A stretch of DNA of 48,464 nucleotides from CAYXZL01 sp964469925 (GTDB taxonomy: Bacteria > Patescibacteriota > Gracilibacteria > Absconditabacterales > Absconditicoccaceae). The DNA lies in contig CAYXZL010000010.1 in assembly GCA_964469925.1 (NCBI GenBank), positions 1 to 48,464 on the forward strand. Reading direction: 5' to 3'. Under the pieces are notes generated by a model. That model did no database searches. It saw nothing but the letters and a program-made list of their open reading frames with translations, and was not told the origin of the DNA. Shown in pieces: positions 32,346 to 41,842 of the stretch. How positions within the stretch are numbered: the stretch's first letter is position 1; each line of letters starts with the position of its first letter. Made by a program: the position numbers and the translations under genes.

Positions 32346-33797
32346 ATGTCTGCTTATGAACTCGTCATTGGCTTGGAAATCCATATCAAACTCAACTCCC
32401 CTACCAAACTATTCTGTTCCTGTCGCAATGTACAAGATTTCATTGCAACACAACCGAATACTTGTATTTGTCCTTTTTGTAGTGCACAGCCTGGGGCACT
32501 CCCCGTTCTCCAACAATGACCCTTGGGGAAAGCACTCTTACTAGCTAGAGCCCTACACTGTCGCATCAACAATCCTTCTCAGTTTGATAGAAAGTCTTAC
32601 TTTTACCCAGATCTCCCAAACGGCTATCAGATTACGCAATATTTCAGTCCCTATGCTGTGGACGGCTATTTATGCTTTCTGTCAGAAGACTTCAGTCAGG
32701 GCTATCGCGTTGCTATCAGGGAGGCTCATCTAGAAGTCGATAGTGCAAAAACGATTCATGATGCCGATGCTGCCTTTTTGGATTTCAACCGTGCTGGCAC
32801 ACCTTTGGTCGAAGTTGTTACTCAACCAGATTTTTACAGTGCCGATCAAGTTGCATCTTTCCTTAAAGAATTACAGAGAATACTCAAGTATAACGACATC
32901 AGTGATGCTGATATGGAGAAGTGACAACTGAGGGTGGATGTTAATCTTTCTATTAGACCATCGTGAGACGACAAACTCTACACGAGAGTAGAACTTAAAA
33001 ACATGAATTCTATCACTGCTATCAAGAAGGCAATTGATGTCGAATATAATAGACAAGTTGCTGTTGTGTTTGGTGGCTGAATTGTAGACCAAGAAACGAG
33101 ATGATGGGATGAGCGTAAACAGGATAGTTTTGTCATGAGATGAAAGGAAGATGCGCTTGACTATCGTTATTTCCCTGAACCAGATTTGCCGCCCCTTCAC
33201 CTTAGCCAGTCACTTCTGGATACTGCCGAAGAGACCTCATTGGTCATACCCTATGATTTCATTCAACACTATCAGTCGGACTATGGTTTTCACAAAGAAT
33301 ACATCAATGTTTTGATCAGCAGTATTGCTATGCACCGCTACTTTCACCTCCTGGTGGAAGCTTGATATGACCCAAAGCTTGTTGCGAAACGATTGGCTGG
33401 TCCTATTGCTGCCTACCTTAATGAAAAATTTATCGAACCAGACCAGCTCCCCTTTGATCTTTCCTCTATGCAGCTGTTTTTGGATATGATCGATCAAAAC
33501 CTCATCTTGGACAACCAGGCAAAGATCGTTATGGCTGATATGTTAGAGACATGACAAGACCCCAAAACTATTGTTAGTACAAGATGATTTGACCAACAAT
33601 GATTTGATCATACGATGCTTGATACGATCATTAGCGGTGTTCTCTCAAAGAACCCTGGTGTTGTTGAGCAATACAAGTGAGGCAAAGAAACAACACTTGC
33701 TTTTTTTGTAGGACAAGTCATGAAAGAGACGAAATGACAGATTGATCCAAACAAAGCTAAAGACGCTATACTGACACAACTACGCATGTTGGCGTAG
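32346..33797 (+). CDS. gatB: Asp-tRNA(Asn)/Glu-tRNA(Gln) amidotransferase subunit B
   Basis: 483 residues, ATG at 32346, TAG stop; family length about 475. Transamidates mischarged Glu-tRNA(Gln)/Asp-tRNA(Asn). Visible: ELVIGLEIHIKL, LFCSCRN with CICPFC (Zn site Cys), KSYFYPDLPNGYQITQY, RVAIREAHLEVDSAKTIHD, FNRAGTPLVEVVTQPD, NISDADMEKGQLRVDVNLSI and KNMNSITAIKKAIDVE, plus the YqeY-like tail. At least 13 Gly are TGA, the densest use in the window. gatA and gatC are not here. Confidence 0.96.
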
Positions 33798-33960
33798 TCA
33801 TTTTTGCTAGATTATAGCCTGGTGATAGCACTGTTTATCACACGATAGTCTCTACTTAGTTTCAAACTGACGACGTTTAGCTTTGAAGCCCTGCCACTCC
33901 TTATGATATTCATTGTTACCAAAACACATACCATAGAAGGGAAAGAAGAAGCACTCGTTC

Positions 33961-34389
33961 TTACTGTGTCTCGTTTCCTTGAGTAAATTTTACGATGTCA
34001 GTGAGAGATAGCAATCAGCTAGTTTTTTTGATTATGTTTCGCTGCTTATCTATGTGGACGAAAGTGGTCTGTGTTGTGACTTGGTATTTTTGTTTCAATT
34101 CTTCAGCATCATCGTAGTTAACTCTTAAGATTAGCATATTTTCTGGTATCTGGCTCGTATTCCCCCTAATGTCCTTATCTGCCGATCTACAGGACGGGCA
34201 TCGAGATGCGTAAAAAAACAAAACAGTGGTTTTGTCGCTATTGATGAAACCTGACCCTTCTTCAAATGAGCGATAATTCCCAGCGAGAACCATGTCGTTC
34301 TTTGCAGGGGCATGAGATGTGGTTATCCAGAGTCCTCAGACAACGACTAATCAGGCAATAATGCTTGTAGTGATTGTTGATTTTTTCAT
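33961..34389 (-). CDS. Exported thioredoxin-like protein with CPSC site
   Basis: 142 residues, ATG at 34389, TAA stop. N-terminal signal or anchor (IIAGLVVVGGLWITTS, two Gly as TGA), thioredoxin-like domain with FFYASRCPSCRSADKDI (CPSC redox pair) and a later TTFVHID segment where cis-Pro is expected but Thr stands. Probably an envelope thiol-disulfide protein. A 12-bp palindrome lies just upstream (34415-34426). Confidence 0.78.
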
Positions 34390-34414
34390 GGTTGAGTTGG
34401 AGTTAAACTAACTA

Positions 34415-34426
34415 TAGCGATCGCTA
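34415..34426. promoter_or_regulatory. Perfect 12-bp palindrome upstream of the CPSC thioredoxin gene
   Basis: TAGCGATCGCTA, 26 bp before the ATG at 34389, inside the 200-bp gap 34390-34589. It could be an operator; it also contains the GCGATCGC palindrome, so a chance or repeat-driven site is equally possible. The rest of the gap holds an imperfect hairpin at 34492-34523 and no gene. Confidence 0.3.
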
Positions 34427-34589
34427 GTATACTAAGTTGTTGTCTTAATGTCTAGTGCATCACAGCTCCTGTATTTTTTTGTATACTAAACAATCACGCC
34501 TGATCTTACGAACAGACGTGATTACATAGCTCATATCAACATTTTCCTGCTTTACCTAAGTACTACTAGCAATATTGTTATGTACATAC

Positions 34590-35381
34590 TTAATTCCAGT
34601 AGTTGTAGTAATTGTCGTTATTGTAGTTGTAGTAGTGATTGTCGTTGTCATTGTTCCAATAGTTGTGATTGTATGATGTCTTATTATACTTTTTGTGGTT
34701 GTACTTATTGTCATATCTATCATCACAATCCCCTACTGTTTTTCTACCCTTGATGTTTACTAAACATCTATTGTAGTCGTTGTAATTGTTATAGTTGTAG
34801 TACCCAACAGTTTTCGTTGTTGTTGGATAGTAACTTACTGTCTTGTATACAACCTTTGTTGGAGATTGATAGCGATACTTTGCTCCATAGTAAGTTCTGT
34901 TGTAGTAGTTACTGTAGTAGGTAGGAGCGTAGCTGTACCTGTACCAGTTGTTGTTACTCACAGCTCTTGATCCGTAAAAACCATTACCCCAATTGTTACC
35001 ATAGTGGTAGGAAGCTCTGACAGCTTCTGGGATATAACTGTTTGTTCTGCTTCCGACATAATAACCTGCTTGGTAACCGTTGTTCCATCCTACCTTGTAA
35101 GAGTCAGTTACTACATTGTGTGCAGCCTTTTGGTAGTTGTAGTACTTGTTGTTTGTCAAGTAGCTGTTGTTGTAGTAGTTGTTTGTGTATCCATAGTTAC
35201 TGTTGTAGTAGCTGTAGCTAGGTCTGTAGCTGTTGCGATACTGTGTTGTACTTACTCTGTTTGAGTTTTGGTAACATTCTGTTACGCCCCAATCGTTTAT
35301 TCTGCATGAAGCGTTTGCCACGCTAGCTCATGCACTTGCGAATGCAGCAACACTCAGCATTGCAATAATAAATTTTTTCAT
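34590..35381 (-). CDS. Secreted Tyr/Asn-rich low-complexity protein
   Basis: 263 residues, ATG at 35381, TAA stop. Clean signal peptide (FIIAMLSVAAFASAGASVANA, one Gly as TGA), one Cys after the cleavage site and few others. The mature chain is extremely rich in Tyr and Asn (YYNSNYGYTNNYYNNSY; DNHYYNYNNDNYYNYWN) with few acidic or hydrophobic runs. Such composition suggests a disordered, aggregating or amyloid-like surface or matrix protein, possibly for adhesion. No family recognised; the next upstream gene is also exported and Tyr-rich. Confidence 0.82.
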
Positions 35382-35525
35382 GAGTTGTTTCACATAGTGT
35401 GTAAAAAGTTTTTCACCTTGATAAACTTACTGTGCATAGGTGAACCTGTCTTTTTTGTATGTATTGTCTATGTCATTTCAAGACAAAGTGTCATAAATAG
35501 TTGACTTTTTTATCTTTGATGCTAT

Positions 35526-36371
35526 TTAGAAAAAAGAGGTGTAATTTTCTCCAAAATTGGGGAGTTTAAGAGGTGGTGAGTCCGATTGGGGGTTTTCAAA
35601 GTACACCCTTCCTTTATAGCGACCATTAATAAAACCGTAATCGTTAGGATCCAGTGTTTTTTTCTTTTGTTTATGTGACACCGTATTTGGGTTTTGAGTT
35701 GGGCTACCGTGATCTTGATAATTCACGGTTGGGTAATCGTAGTAGCTCCTCACCTGCTGTTGCATGTAGTCGTCTCGGAGTTGTTGTTCTGCATACGCAT
35801 TATCGAGCTCCTTATTATGTAACTGGTCTCCATATCCATTATCGTAAGTGTCGTATGCGGGTTGTCCACAGGCCATAAACTCGAAATCATGATCATCAAA
35901 ATTTGCCCGTACCCTCACTGGATACCCAAAACCTGGATATTGATTGACGTCTCATTTACCTAAGGTATACCACTTACTTCGTAGAGCACTATACCATCTG
36001 ACTCTGTACTTGAGTATGTAGGATCGCTCGGGTGGTATCTCTAAACCAAATGTTCTAAATAGTGGATACCCTACCGCGGAGGATTGGATAGTCTGGCACT
36101 GATATGTTGATCCGCGAGCATTTATGATAGGTTTTAGCTCATAATAATGAGTCGTATTGGGTTGCTTATTGTAGGAATCTAACCAGACAGTGTTTCTCTC
36201 ATGATAGGGATCATAGTCCTCCCATCCTTGATAGTATTGGTCTATCGCTGATTGAGGGTCTTGGTATCTTCCTCCATATATCTCATACGCTGATGCTGTC
36301 GTCCAACAGCATAGCAGATAGCTTATCATTGTGCATCGATGTATGACTTTCATTTGACTATTTTTTTCCAT
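35526..36371 (-). CDS. Exported Tyr-rich protein
   Basis: 281 residues, ATG at 36371 (ATG at 36353 possible), TAG stop. N-terminal hydrophobic segment with Cys (MISYLLCCWTTASAYE) acts as signal. First part (about 30-150) has WEDYDPYHERN and an IPPERSYILKYRVRWYSALR stretch; second part is Gln/Asp/Tyr-rich (RSYYDYPTVNYQDHGSP). One TGA joins the halves (GKGDVNQYPGFGYP). Probably secreted together with the Tyr/Asn-rich protein. Not recognised. Confidence 0.72.
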
Positions 36372-36446
36372 ATAAAGTAGGATGCATGCTTTGTGTATAT
36401 ATCATTTCCTTGTAGTGAGTCAATATGATTTATTGTATACAATCTT

Positions 36447-37574
36447 ATGATTTCTCGCTGTGCCTTTGTTCACTGTTGGCTGATGCCTGGAGGAGCACGT
36501 CAGGTCCTCCTAGACCTCATACAGGCTCACAGCTTTGCTACTGCCCGTATTTTTACTCTTATCAGTAGAGAATATTCCGTATCAGTTGGGACACATACTA
36601 TCCCGGTCGTTTCTGCCTTGCCTTGGTGGCTGTGTCAGATTTTTTTCTTTTTTCAAGATCATAGAGTCCCCTTTTTTAGTCGACTTTTTGACTACCGTAA
36701 CCTCATTGTTTTCGCTCCTTTTTTCATGTATATCTTGTCTCAGGCATTGAAACGCTATCAACCTGACTATACTGTTATTTCTTCATTCGCCATTGCAAAA
36801 AACATTGAGTTACCCACTTGTTCTGCTTCGCTTCTATATCTTCATTCTCCAAACCAATATGTTCATACTCACTATGATGAATACCTCAGCAAACTGCATG
36901 GCATCAAGAAGCTCTTGTTCCGTGTCGTTGCTCGCCCCCTCCTCCAGTGGGATACTCAGTCTAGGTCCTATGATAGGGTCTTGGCAAATAGTCACTATAC
37001 AGCCGATTGTGCATATAAGCTCTATGGATTAACAGCAGAGGTTTTGTACCCTCGCCTTTCTGAAGTATTTTTTTCGAGCACTATTGTTACACAACCAGAT
37101 AATTACTTTGTGTATATGGGTAGACTTGTTCGTTTGGTAAAAGAAGTTGACCGCATATTGAGGCTTTTTGCTCGTAATGGTCACCGTTTGGTTGTTATTT
37201 GATGATGACCTGACCAAGAATATTTGAAAAAAATTGCATCAGACACTATACTCTTTGTAGGGCGAGTCGAGGACAAACATGAACAGTGTCGCATCATAGG
37301 TCGCAGTCGTGGTCTTATCAATATTACTAAAGAAAGTTTTGGTCTGGTTACTGCTGAATCTCTGGTATTGTGAGTCCCTGTCTTGGCTTATACTCAATGA
37401 GCTAGTGCTGAACTCATTAATCCTCGCAACGGCGTCTTACTCGCTGATAAATCTGATGCCGTACTGGATGAAGCGTTTAATCGTTTTACTCACACCGACT
37501 TTGATAGGAAGGCCATAGCTCAGACTGCTCGTACTCTTTTCTCATCACAGTGGCCACCTTTGAATCCGTTTTAA
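36447..37574 (+). CDS. Glycosyltransferase, GT4 family
   Basis: 375 residues, ATG at 36447, TAA stop. GT-B fold enzyme using a nucleotide sugar, probably for surface glycans. N-terminal WLMPGGARQVLLDL, acceptor-side YLHSPNQYVHTHYDEYL, ANSHYTADCAYKLYGL hinge, FVYMGRLVRLVKEVDRIL, then VVIGGGPDQEYLKKIA in which GGG is three consecutive TGA codons (37200-37208). Then the E-x7-E motif ESFGLVTAE (about 297), TGA-coded Gly in LGVPVLAY and TQGASAELI. Exact sugar not predictable. Confidence 0.92.
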
Positions 37575-37594
37575 CATCTTTGTTGGTATCAGGT

Positions 37595-37897
37595 ATGAGC
37601 AATGGATGGTATTTGTATATCGTTACGAATAAAAGGAACGGAATCATGTATACTGGTCTTGCTCAAGACATGACCGATGCTGTTCATCGCCTCAAATCTA
37701 ATGCTGCTGACTGGTTTGTTCGCAAATATCGTTGTACCCAATTGGTGTGGTATAAGTCGTTCCCTAGTATTGATCAAGCAATAGAGTGGCAGGAGACACT
37801 CAACTGACGATCAAGATCACAAAAGGTAGCACTTATTGAACATGATAATCCTCACTGGCATGACATGAGTGCTGCGATACTCCGTGTACCCACATAA
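37595..37897 (+). CDS. GIY-YIG domain protein
   Basis: 100 residues, ATG at 37595, TAA stop. WYLYIVTNKRNGIMYTGLA matches the GIY-YIG start of UPF0213/endonuclease-like small proteins, followed by VRKYRCTQLVWYKSF and the EWQETLN Glu helix, with TGA as Gly after LN. A single-domain protein of this type; nuclease activity likely but unproven. Overlaps no gene and lies 20 bp behind the glycosyltransferase. Confidence 0.88.
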
Positions 37898-37995
37898 ATA
37901 CTTCACCGTATTCATCTTGCTTTTTCATGTTTGCTTGCGATAGTGGCTCGTATAGCTATAGTTTTTGTCGTGTTTTTTACTTATTTTTTCTCTTC

Positions 37996-39123
37996 ATGGT
38001 TACGAAAAAAAAGCTCTGACTTTTTTTTGTCCTTTGCCTATTGGCACTGCCTCTTACCAGTTTTTGACTCACGCCAGTTGCTGGCGATGTCGTCAGCGTC
38101 TCTAATCCTGTCAATGATGACTTGTACGGTGCCTGAGGCAATATTATTGTTCAGGAGCGTGTCAATGGTGATGCTATCTTAGCTTGATGAGACATCAATG
38201 TGACTGGTCCAATCGCTCAAGACCTGATCATTGCTGGTTGACAGGTTTTTGTTTCAAGTGCAATTGGTGATGACCTAAGAATCGTTGGTTGAACAGTTAT
38301 CATCGAGGAAAACGTCCAAGATGATACGGCCATTTTCGCTAGTACAGTTATTGTAAGAGAATGAGTCACTATTGGTGGAGACCTTCATGTCTCAGCTAGT
38401 AGCGTCACGATTGATGGTGATGTGGTTGGTGACCTCAGCGTCAATGCAGCACAACTCACTGTGTGAGGTCAGGTCGATGGCACAGCCACGATCAAAGCGA
38501 CACAGATCACGGTGAAAGACTCCACTCAACTCAATGGAGACTTGGTGTATCATAGCAGAGCTATCGTACCCGCCTTGGAGGCTGCTACTGCAGGGACCGT
38601 GCAATACAACAGCTTAGCAAGAAGCGGTCAACAGATACCCTTCATCACAACGCAACTTTTTGTTGGATTTTTCTTTTTGAAGCTTATTTTTTTGATACTG
38701 TTTGCAAGTCTCATCTACTTTGGACTCCCTGGCATCACTGGTCTCTGGGCATCAAAGCTGAAAGAGAAAGTGTGGAGTAGCTGACTTACTTGACTCGTAT
38801 GGTTTGTGCTTGCACCCATTGCCGCTATCTTCTTAGTGGGAACAATTGTTGGTATACCTATTGCACTCGCTCTCATGACAGCCTATATTTTTGGATTTAT
38901 GTTTATGGAGCTCATGAATGTGATTGTGTTTACTAAGCTCATCATGGGAATCGACTCACACAGCAAAGGCAAAAAGAAGCAAGAAAAACCTTGGTATCTC
39001 CATTTTTTGGTTATTGTAGCATTATCCTTGGTCTCTGCTATCATTGCATGACTGGATATCATAGCAGCCTTTTTCTCCGTAGGTGCACTGATCAAAACTA
39101 AATGGTCGCTACTCAAACAATAA
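37996..39123 (+). CDS. Bactofilin-like (polymer-forming) membrane protein
   Basis: 375 residues, ATG at 37996, TAA stop. Signal peptide (KKKLGLFFVLCLLALPLTSF), then about 150 residues of short beta-helix repeats with Gly-Gly turns (LIIAGGQVFVSSAIGDDLRI), the polymer-forming or bactofilin pattern. The second Gly of many GG turns is TGA. The C-terminal part has three or four membrane helices (FFFLKLIFLILFASLIYF; AIFLVGTIVGIPIALALM; FLVIVALSLVSAIIAGL). The beta-helix probably lies outside. Related CPR proteins are annotated as polymer-forming cytoskeletal or hypothetical. Function likely structural in the envelope. Confidence 0.85.
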
Positions 39124-39165
39124 CTGTAGTCATTACCCCAATTATTGTTGTATTTCTTGTAAAGA

Positions 39166-39190
39166 GGAGCCCCTAACGGGGTCCCTTTTT
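39166..39190 (+). terminator. Intrinsic terminator after the bactofilin-like gene
   Basis: GGAGCCCC (39166-39173), TAAC loop, GGGGTCCC (39178-39185), then TTTTT. One mismatch and one wobble in an otherwise GC-rich stem. Ends the transcript beginning upstream of 37996. Confidence 0.75.
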
Positions 39191-39260
39191 GTATTGTAAT
39201 TATCCTCCTTTTGGCTAGTGTTTCTTCATTGGCATTTTTTTATATAAAAAAAATATTCTC

Positions 39261-39563
39261 ATGACGTTATCAACAAAATTACTTAGCCTTGGATTGGCTC
39301 TTAGCCTTGTCGTCATGGCTGGATGTGCAAAAAAAACTCCTGCTGAATTACCTGAAGGTGATGCACAAGACAGTGCTGCTGCACAGCTTGATGTGGTCGG
39401 AGCTGATGCTAATGGAGCTAGTGCAAACACTAACTTGGTAGTAGAAGAAGCTGCTGGAACTTCTGCTGATGCTGCATTGGTAGTAGAAGAAGCTGATGAG
39501 GTTAATCCTGATGCTCCTGCAAGAGATCCTAATGCTGGTGCTGCAGGCGACGCGGCTAACTAG
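39261..39563 (+). CDS. Small acidic Ala-rich lipoprotein
   Basis: 100 residues, ATG at 39261, TAG stop. Signal peptide with lipobox VVMAGC (Cys about 22), mature part Ala/Asp/Glu-rich with the repeat NLVVEEAAGTSADAALVVEE (VVEEA twice), low complexity and disordered. Lipid-anchored surface protein of unknown role. No TGA codon. Followed by a strong terminator. Confidence 0.85.
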   Translation: MTLSTKLLSLGLALSLVVMAGCAKKTPAELPEGDAQDSAAAQLDVVGADANGASANTNLVVEEAAGTSADAALVVEEADEVNPDAPARDPNAGAAGDAAN

Positions 39564-39586
39564 ATTTTTTCTATTTTCTTCAACAG

Positions 39587-39626
39587 ACAAAACCCCTTTT
39601 CTCACAAGCGAGAAAAGGGGTTTTGT
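39587..39626. terminator. Long bidirectional intrinsic terminator
   Basis: 17-bp perfect stem (39587-39603 with 39610-39626, 6-nt loop). A run of T on the plus strand and of A on the left gives the hairpin a T tract in both directions. It separates the plus-strand lipoprotein gene from the convergent minus-strand Nudix gene. Confidence 0.9.
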
Positions 39627-39661
39627 TTTGTACTCATCTTAATGACTCATCGTAATGTTGC

Positions 39662-40096
39662 TTACATATAGTCTTGGACACGGATCAGGAGTTCTTTGGC
39701 GTCAGAAAAACTGAGATGACTCTGTGCGTCCCTCAAAGAATATCGTCAATAGATACTACTGTCAGGATCTTTTGGATGAAGCTCTGTTTTGTTTGTTTCA
39801 CATAGATATACTGGTTGGCGTGCATGCTGACCGGCTCTCTCTTTCTTTTTTGGTCCGTAGACAAAGCTATGGATAAGAGGTGTTGCAATTACACTATAGT
39901 CACTTGGGGTCAGACCCGTTTCTTCTTGTATTTCTCTGTAGAGGGTATCGATACTATCATGCTCTCACTCTTCTCTTCCACCTGCTGGAAATGTAATATT
40001 CCCTGTTGTTTTGTTTTGTATGAGCAAAAAACGTATGAGATCAATTCTACGAAAGACAACGCCAATTACGCCGTCGTAAGACTCTTCGGTTGTCAT
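39662..40096 (-). CDS. Nudix hydrolase
   Basis: 144 residues, ATG at 40096, TAA stop. Nudix box GREEGEHDSIDTLYREIQEE plus TGL fits G-x5-E-x7-RE-U-x-EE-x-GU, the Gly after EE being TGA. Later HSFVYGPKKKERAGQHARQP. Unlike the Nudix protein at 20198 it lacks a Lys-rich tail. Convergent with the lipoprotein gene through the shared terminator; upstream lies the copper module. Confidence 0.9.
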
Positions 40097-40146
40097 GACC
40101 TTATCATGTGTATCATAAATAGTGGACTAGCTCCTCTTAAGCACCT

Positions 40147-40413
40147 TTATTGTTCTTCGTCCTCATTATCGTCATCATCAAATTCAAAGTCGTCTTCTTC
40201 ATCCTCTCTTTCTACTTGATAATCTCCAGCTTCCTCGATTTTTTGGATGATGAGTTTTTCGTCGACAGCCTTAGTGGAAACCACGACTACTTCTCCCATC
40301 TCTCGATCTGCTTCTACTGATTTAATTCCTGGAATTTCTTCTACTTCTGCTTTTATCAGCTGTTCGCAGGCGTCACAATGCATACCGTCTACATTGTAAA
40401 TATAGGTTGGCAT
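40147..40413 (-). CDS. HMA-domain metal-binding protein with acidic tail
   Basis: 88 residues, ATG at 40413. Heavy-metal-associated (ferredoxin-like) fold, with the metal site GMHCDACEQLI (CxxC). The last 25 residues are almost all Asp/Glu (DDFEFDDDDNEDEE), an extension not usual for copper chaperones. Likely delivers Cu(I) to the CopA ATPase encoded 1.4 kb upstream in the same orientation. Start is clear; the TAA stop is just before the acidic run ends. Confidence 0.88.
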   Translation of the reverse strand: MPTYIYNVDGMHCDACEQLIKAEVEEIPGIKSVEADREMGEVVVVSTKAVDEKLIIQKIEEAGDYQVEREDEEDDFEFDDDDNEDEEQ

Positions 40414-40446
40414 AGCTCGTATCTATGATAAGTAAGTAAAAAATGT

Positions 40447-41778
40447 TTATTGCACGACTATCTTGCCGTGTTTCATACCCATCGCTGCACAAACCACTGA
40501 GTAAGTTCATTCACCGATCGCATCAAATTTGTACACAATTTGCTGTCACTTGATGATCTTATGTACTGTCCTATCTAGCTTGGGTATCGTCATTGTACTC
40601 ATACAGCCCAGACCGTTTTGTTCGGGTGTAATGATGAGTTCATAACTTTTTCATGCTTCTAGTCAAATGCTTTCTGGTACGAGTTGGTAGCCATTATGTG
40701 TTACGTTGACTGTTTGATATGAAACAGGACCTGTATTTACTTGTTGCTCTGCCGCTGTTACGCTGGGTCAGGTTAATCACCCTACAAGGTCTCGACCATT
40801 ATTGATTGTATAAAGACCAAAAAAAACAATCAAACAGCCTATTACTCTATTGACCATCTTCATAGACGTTCCCTTGATATACGAAGAACCCAATCAGACT
40901 GCCAAGAGTGCTGGTGCAGTCCCTATAGCAAACGCTCACATGATTAGTGCTCACTGTAGTGGATCTCACGATCACAATGCCATGACCTGCATGCTCTGTG
41001 TAAATCAACAGGGCAAGAAAAAAGTAAGTGCTCCGATGATGGGTGCGTACCATGTGCTTTTAGTCGTATCAAGTTTGTCAGTCCAAGAGCTGGGTAGGTG
41101 AAAACCTAACTGAGTAATATTTGGCAATAAGCCGAACATATACAGTCACATGTATACAAATACGATTCCTACGATGATATTGAGCAATCACTGTGCTCAC
41201 AAATTGATACTAATGACGTTTCCTAGTAGTCATAATATTGCCCCTAGAACTGCAAAGCCGATGATTCTCCCCAATTGAAAGCTTATCTGGACTCTCAGAC
41301 GTCAGCGTCGACTGGATGACTTATCTATATATTCTGAAAACCCAATCACTACTCATCACACTACTGCTAAGCAACTTGATACTGATGCGACCAATCACAC
41401 AAGGATAGCGACCCCTATACTCACTTCATTGCTGAATGATGGCAAGTACTGGTAGATATTTATATCACTCAAAAGCATTACCACTACAATAGCGATAACC
41501 AGGATCACTGCTATCTCTATTCGTTCATCCGCTGATTTAGTCCATACTGCTTTCCACGGGTTTACTTTGTTGGAGCCATCTGATACTTTGTAGCCGTGGT
41601 CCACTATTGCTTGCTCTATTTTTTTGAGTGTCGTGATATTATCACATTCACACTCCAAGCGTCATTTTTTATGTGACACTTCGTGAACCTGACAGCCACT
41701 AATTTTGCCACAGGATTTGCGTAAGAGTTTTTCGCATGCGACACAGCTCATGCCCTCTATATAGATTGTGTGTTTCAT
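40447..41778 (-). CDS. HMA - TauE/SafE-like membrane domain - cupredoxin fusion
   Basis: 443 residues, ATG at 41778, TAA stop. N-terminal HMA domain with MSCVACEKLL (CxxC), then six or more membrane helices of the TauE/SafE (UreH/DsbD-like) type (GIVFVYMGLYMFGL; LTFFLPCGFTQSMQVMALG), and a cupredoxin-like C-terminus (about 355-443) with Cys, Met and His (SVVCAAMGMKHGK). About 20 Gly are TGA, many inside membrane segments. Probably moves or buffers copper across the membrane and passes it to CopA or to an outer cupredoxin site. Domain order is known in other bacteria. Confidence 0.85.
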
Positions 41779-41842
41779 TATGTGTTTGTGTAAGGATTGT
41801 AAAGAAAGGTGATGTAATTTTCACTATTATTCTAGTCTGCAC

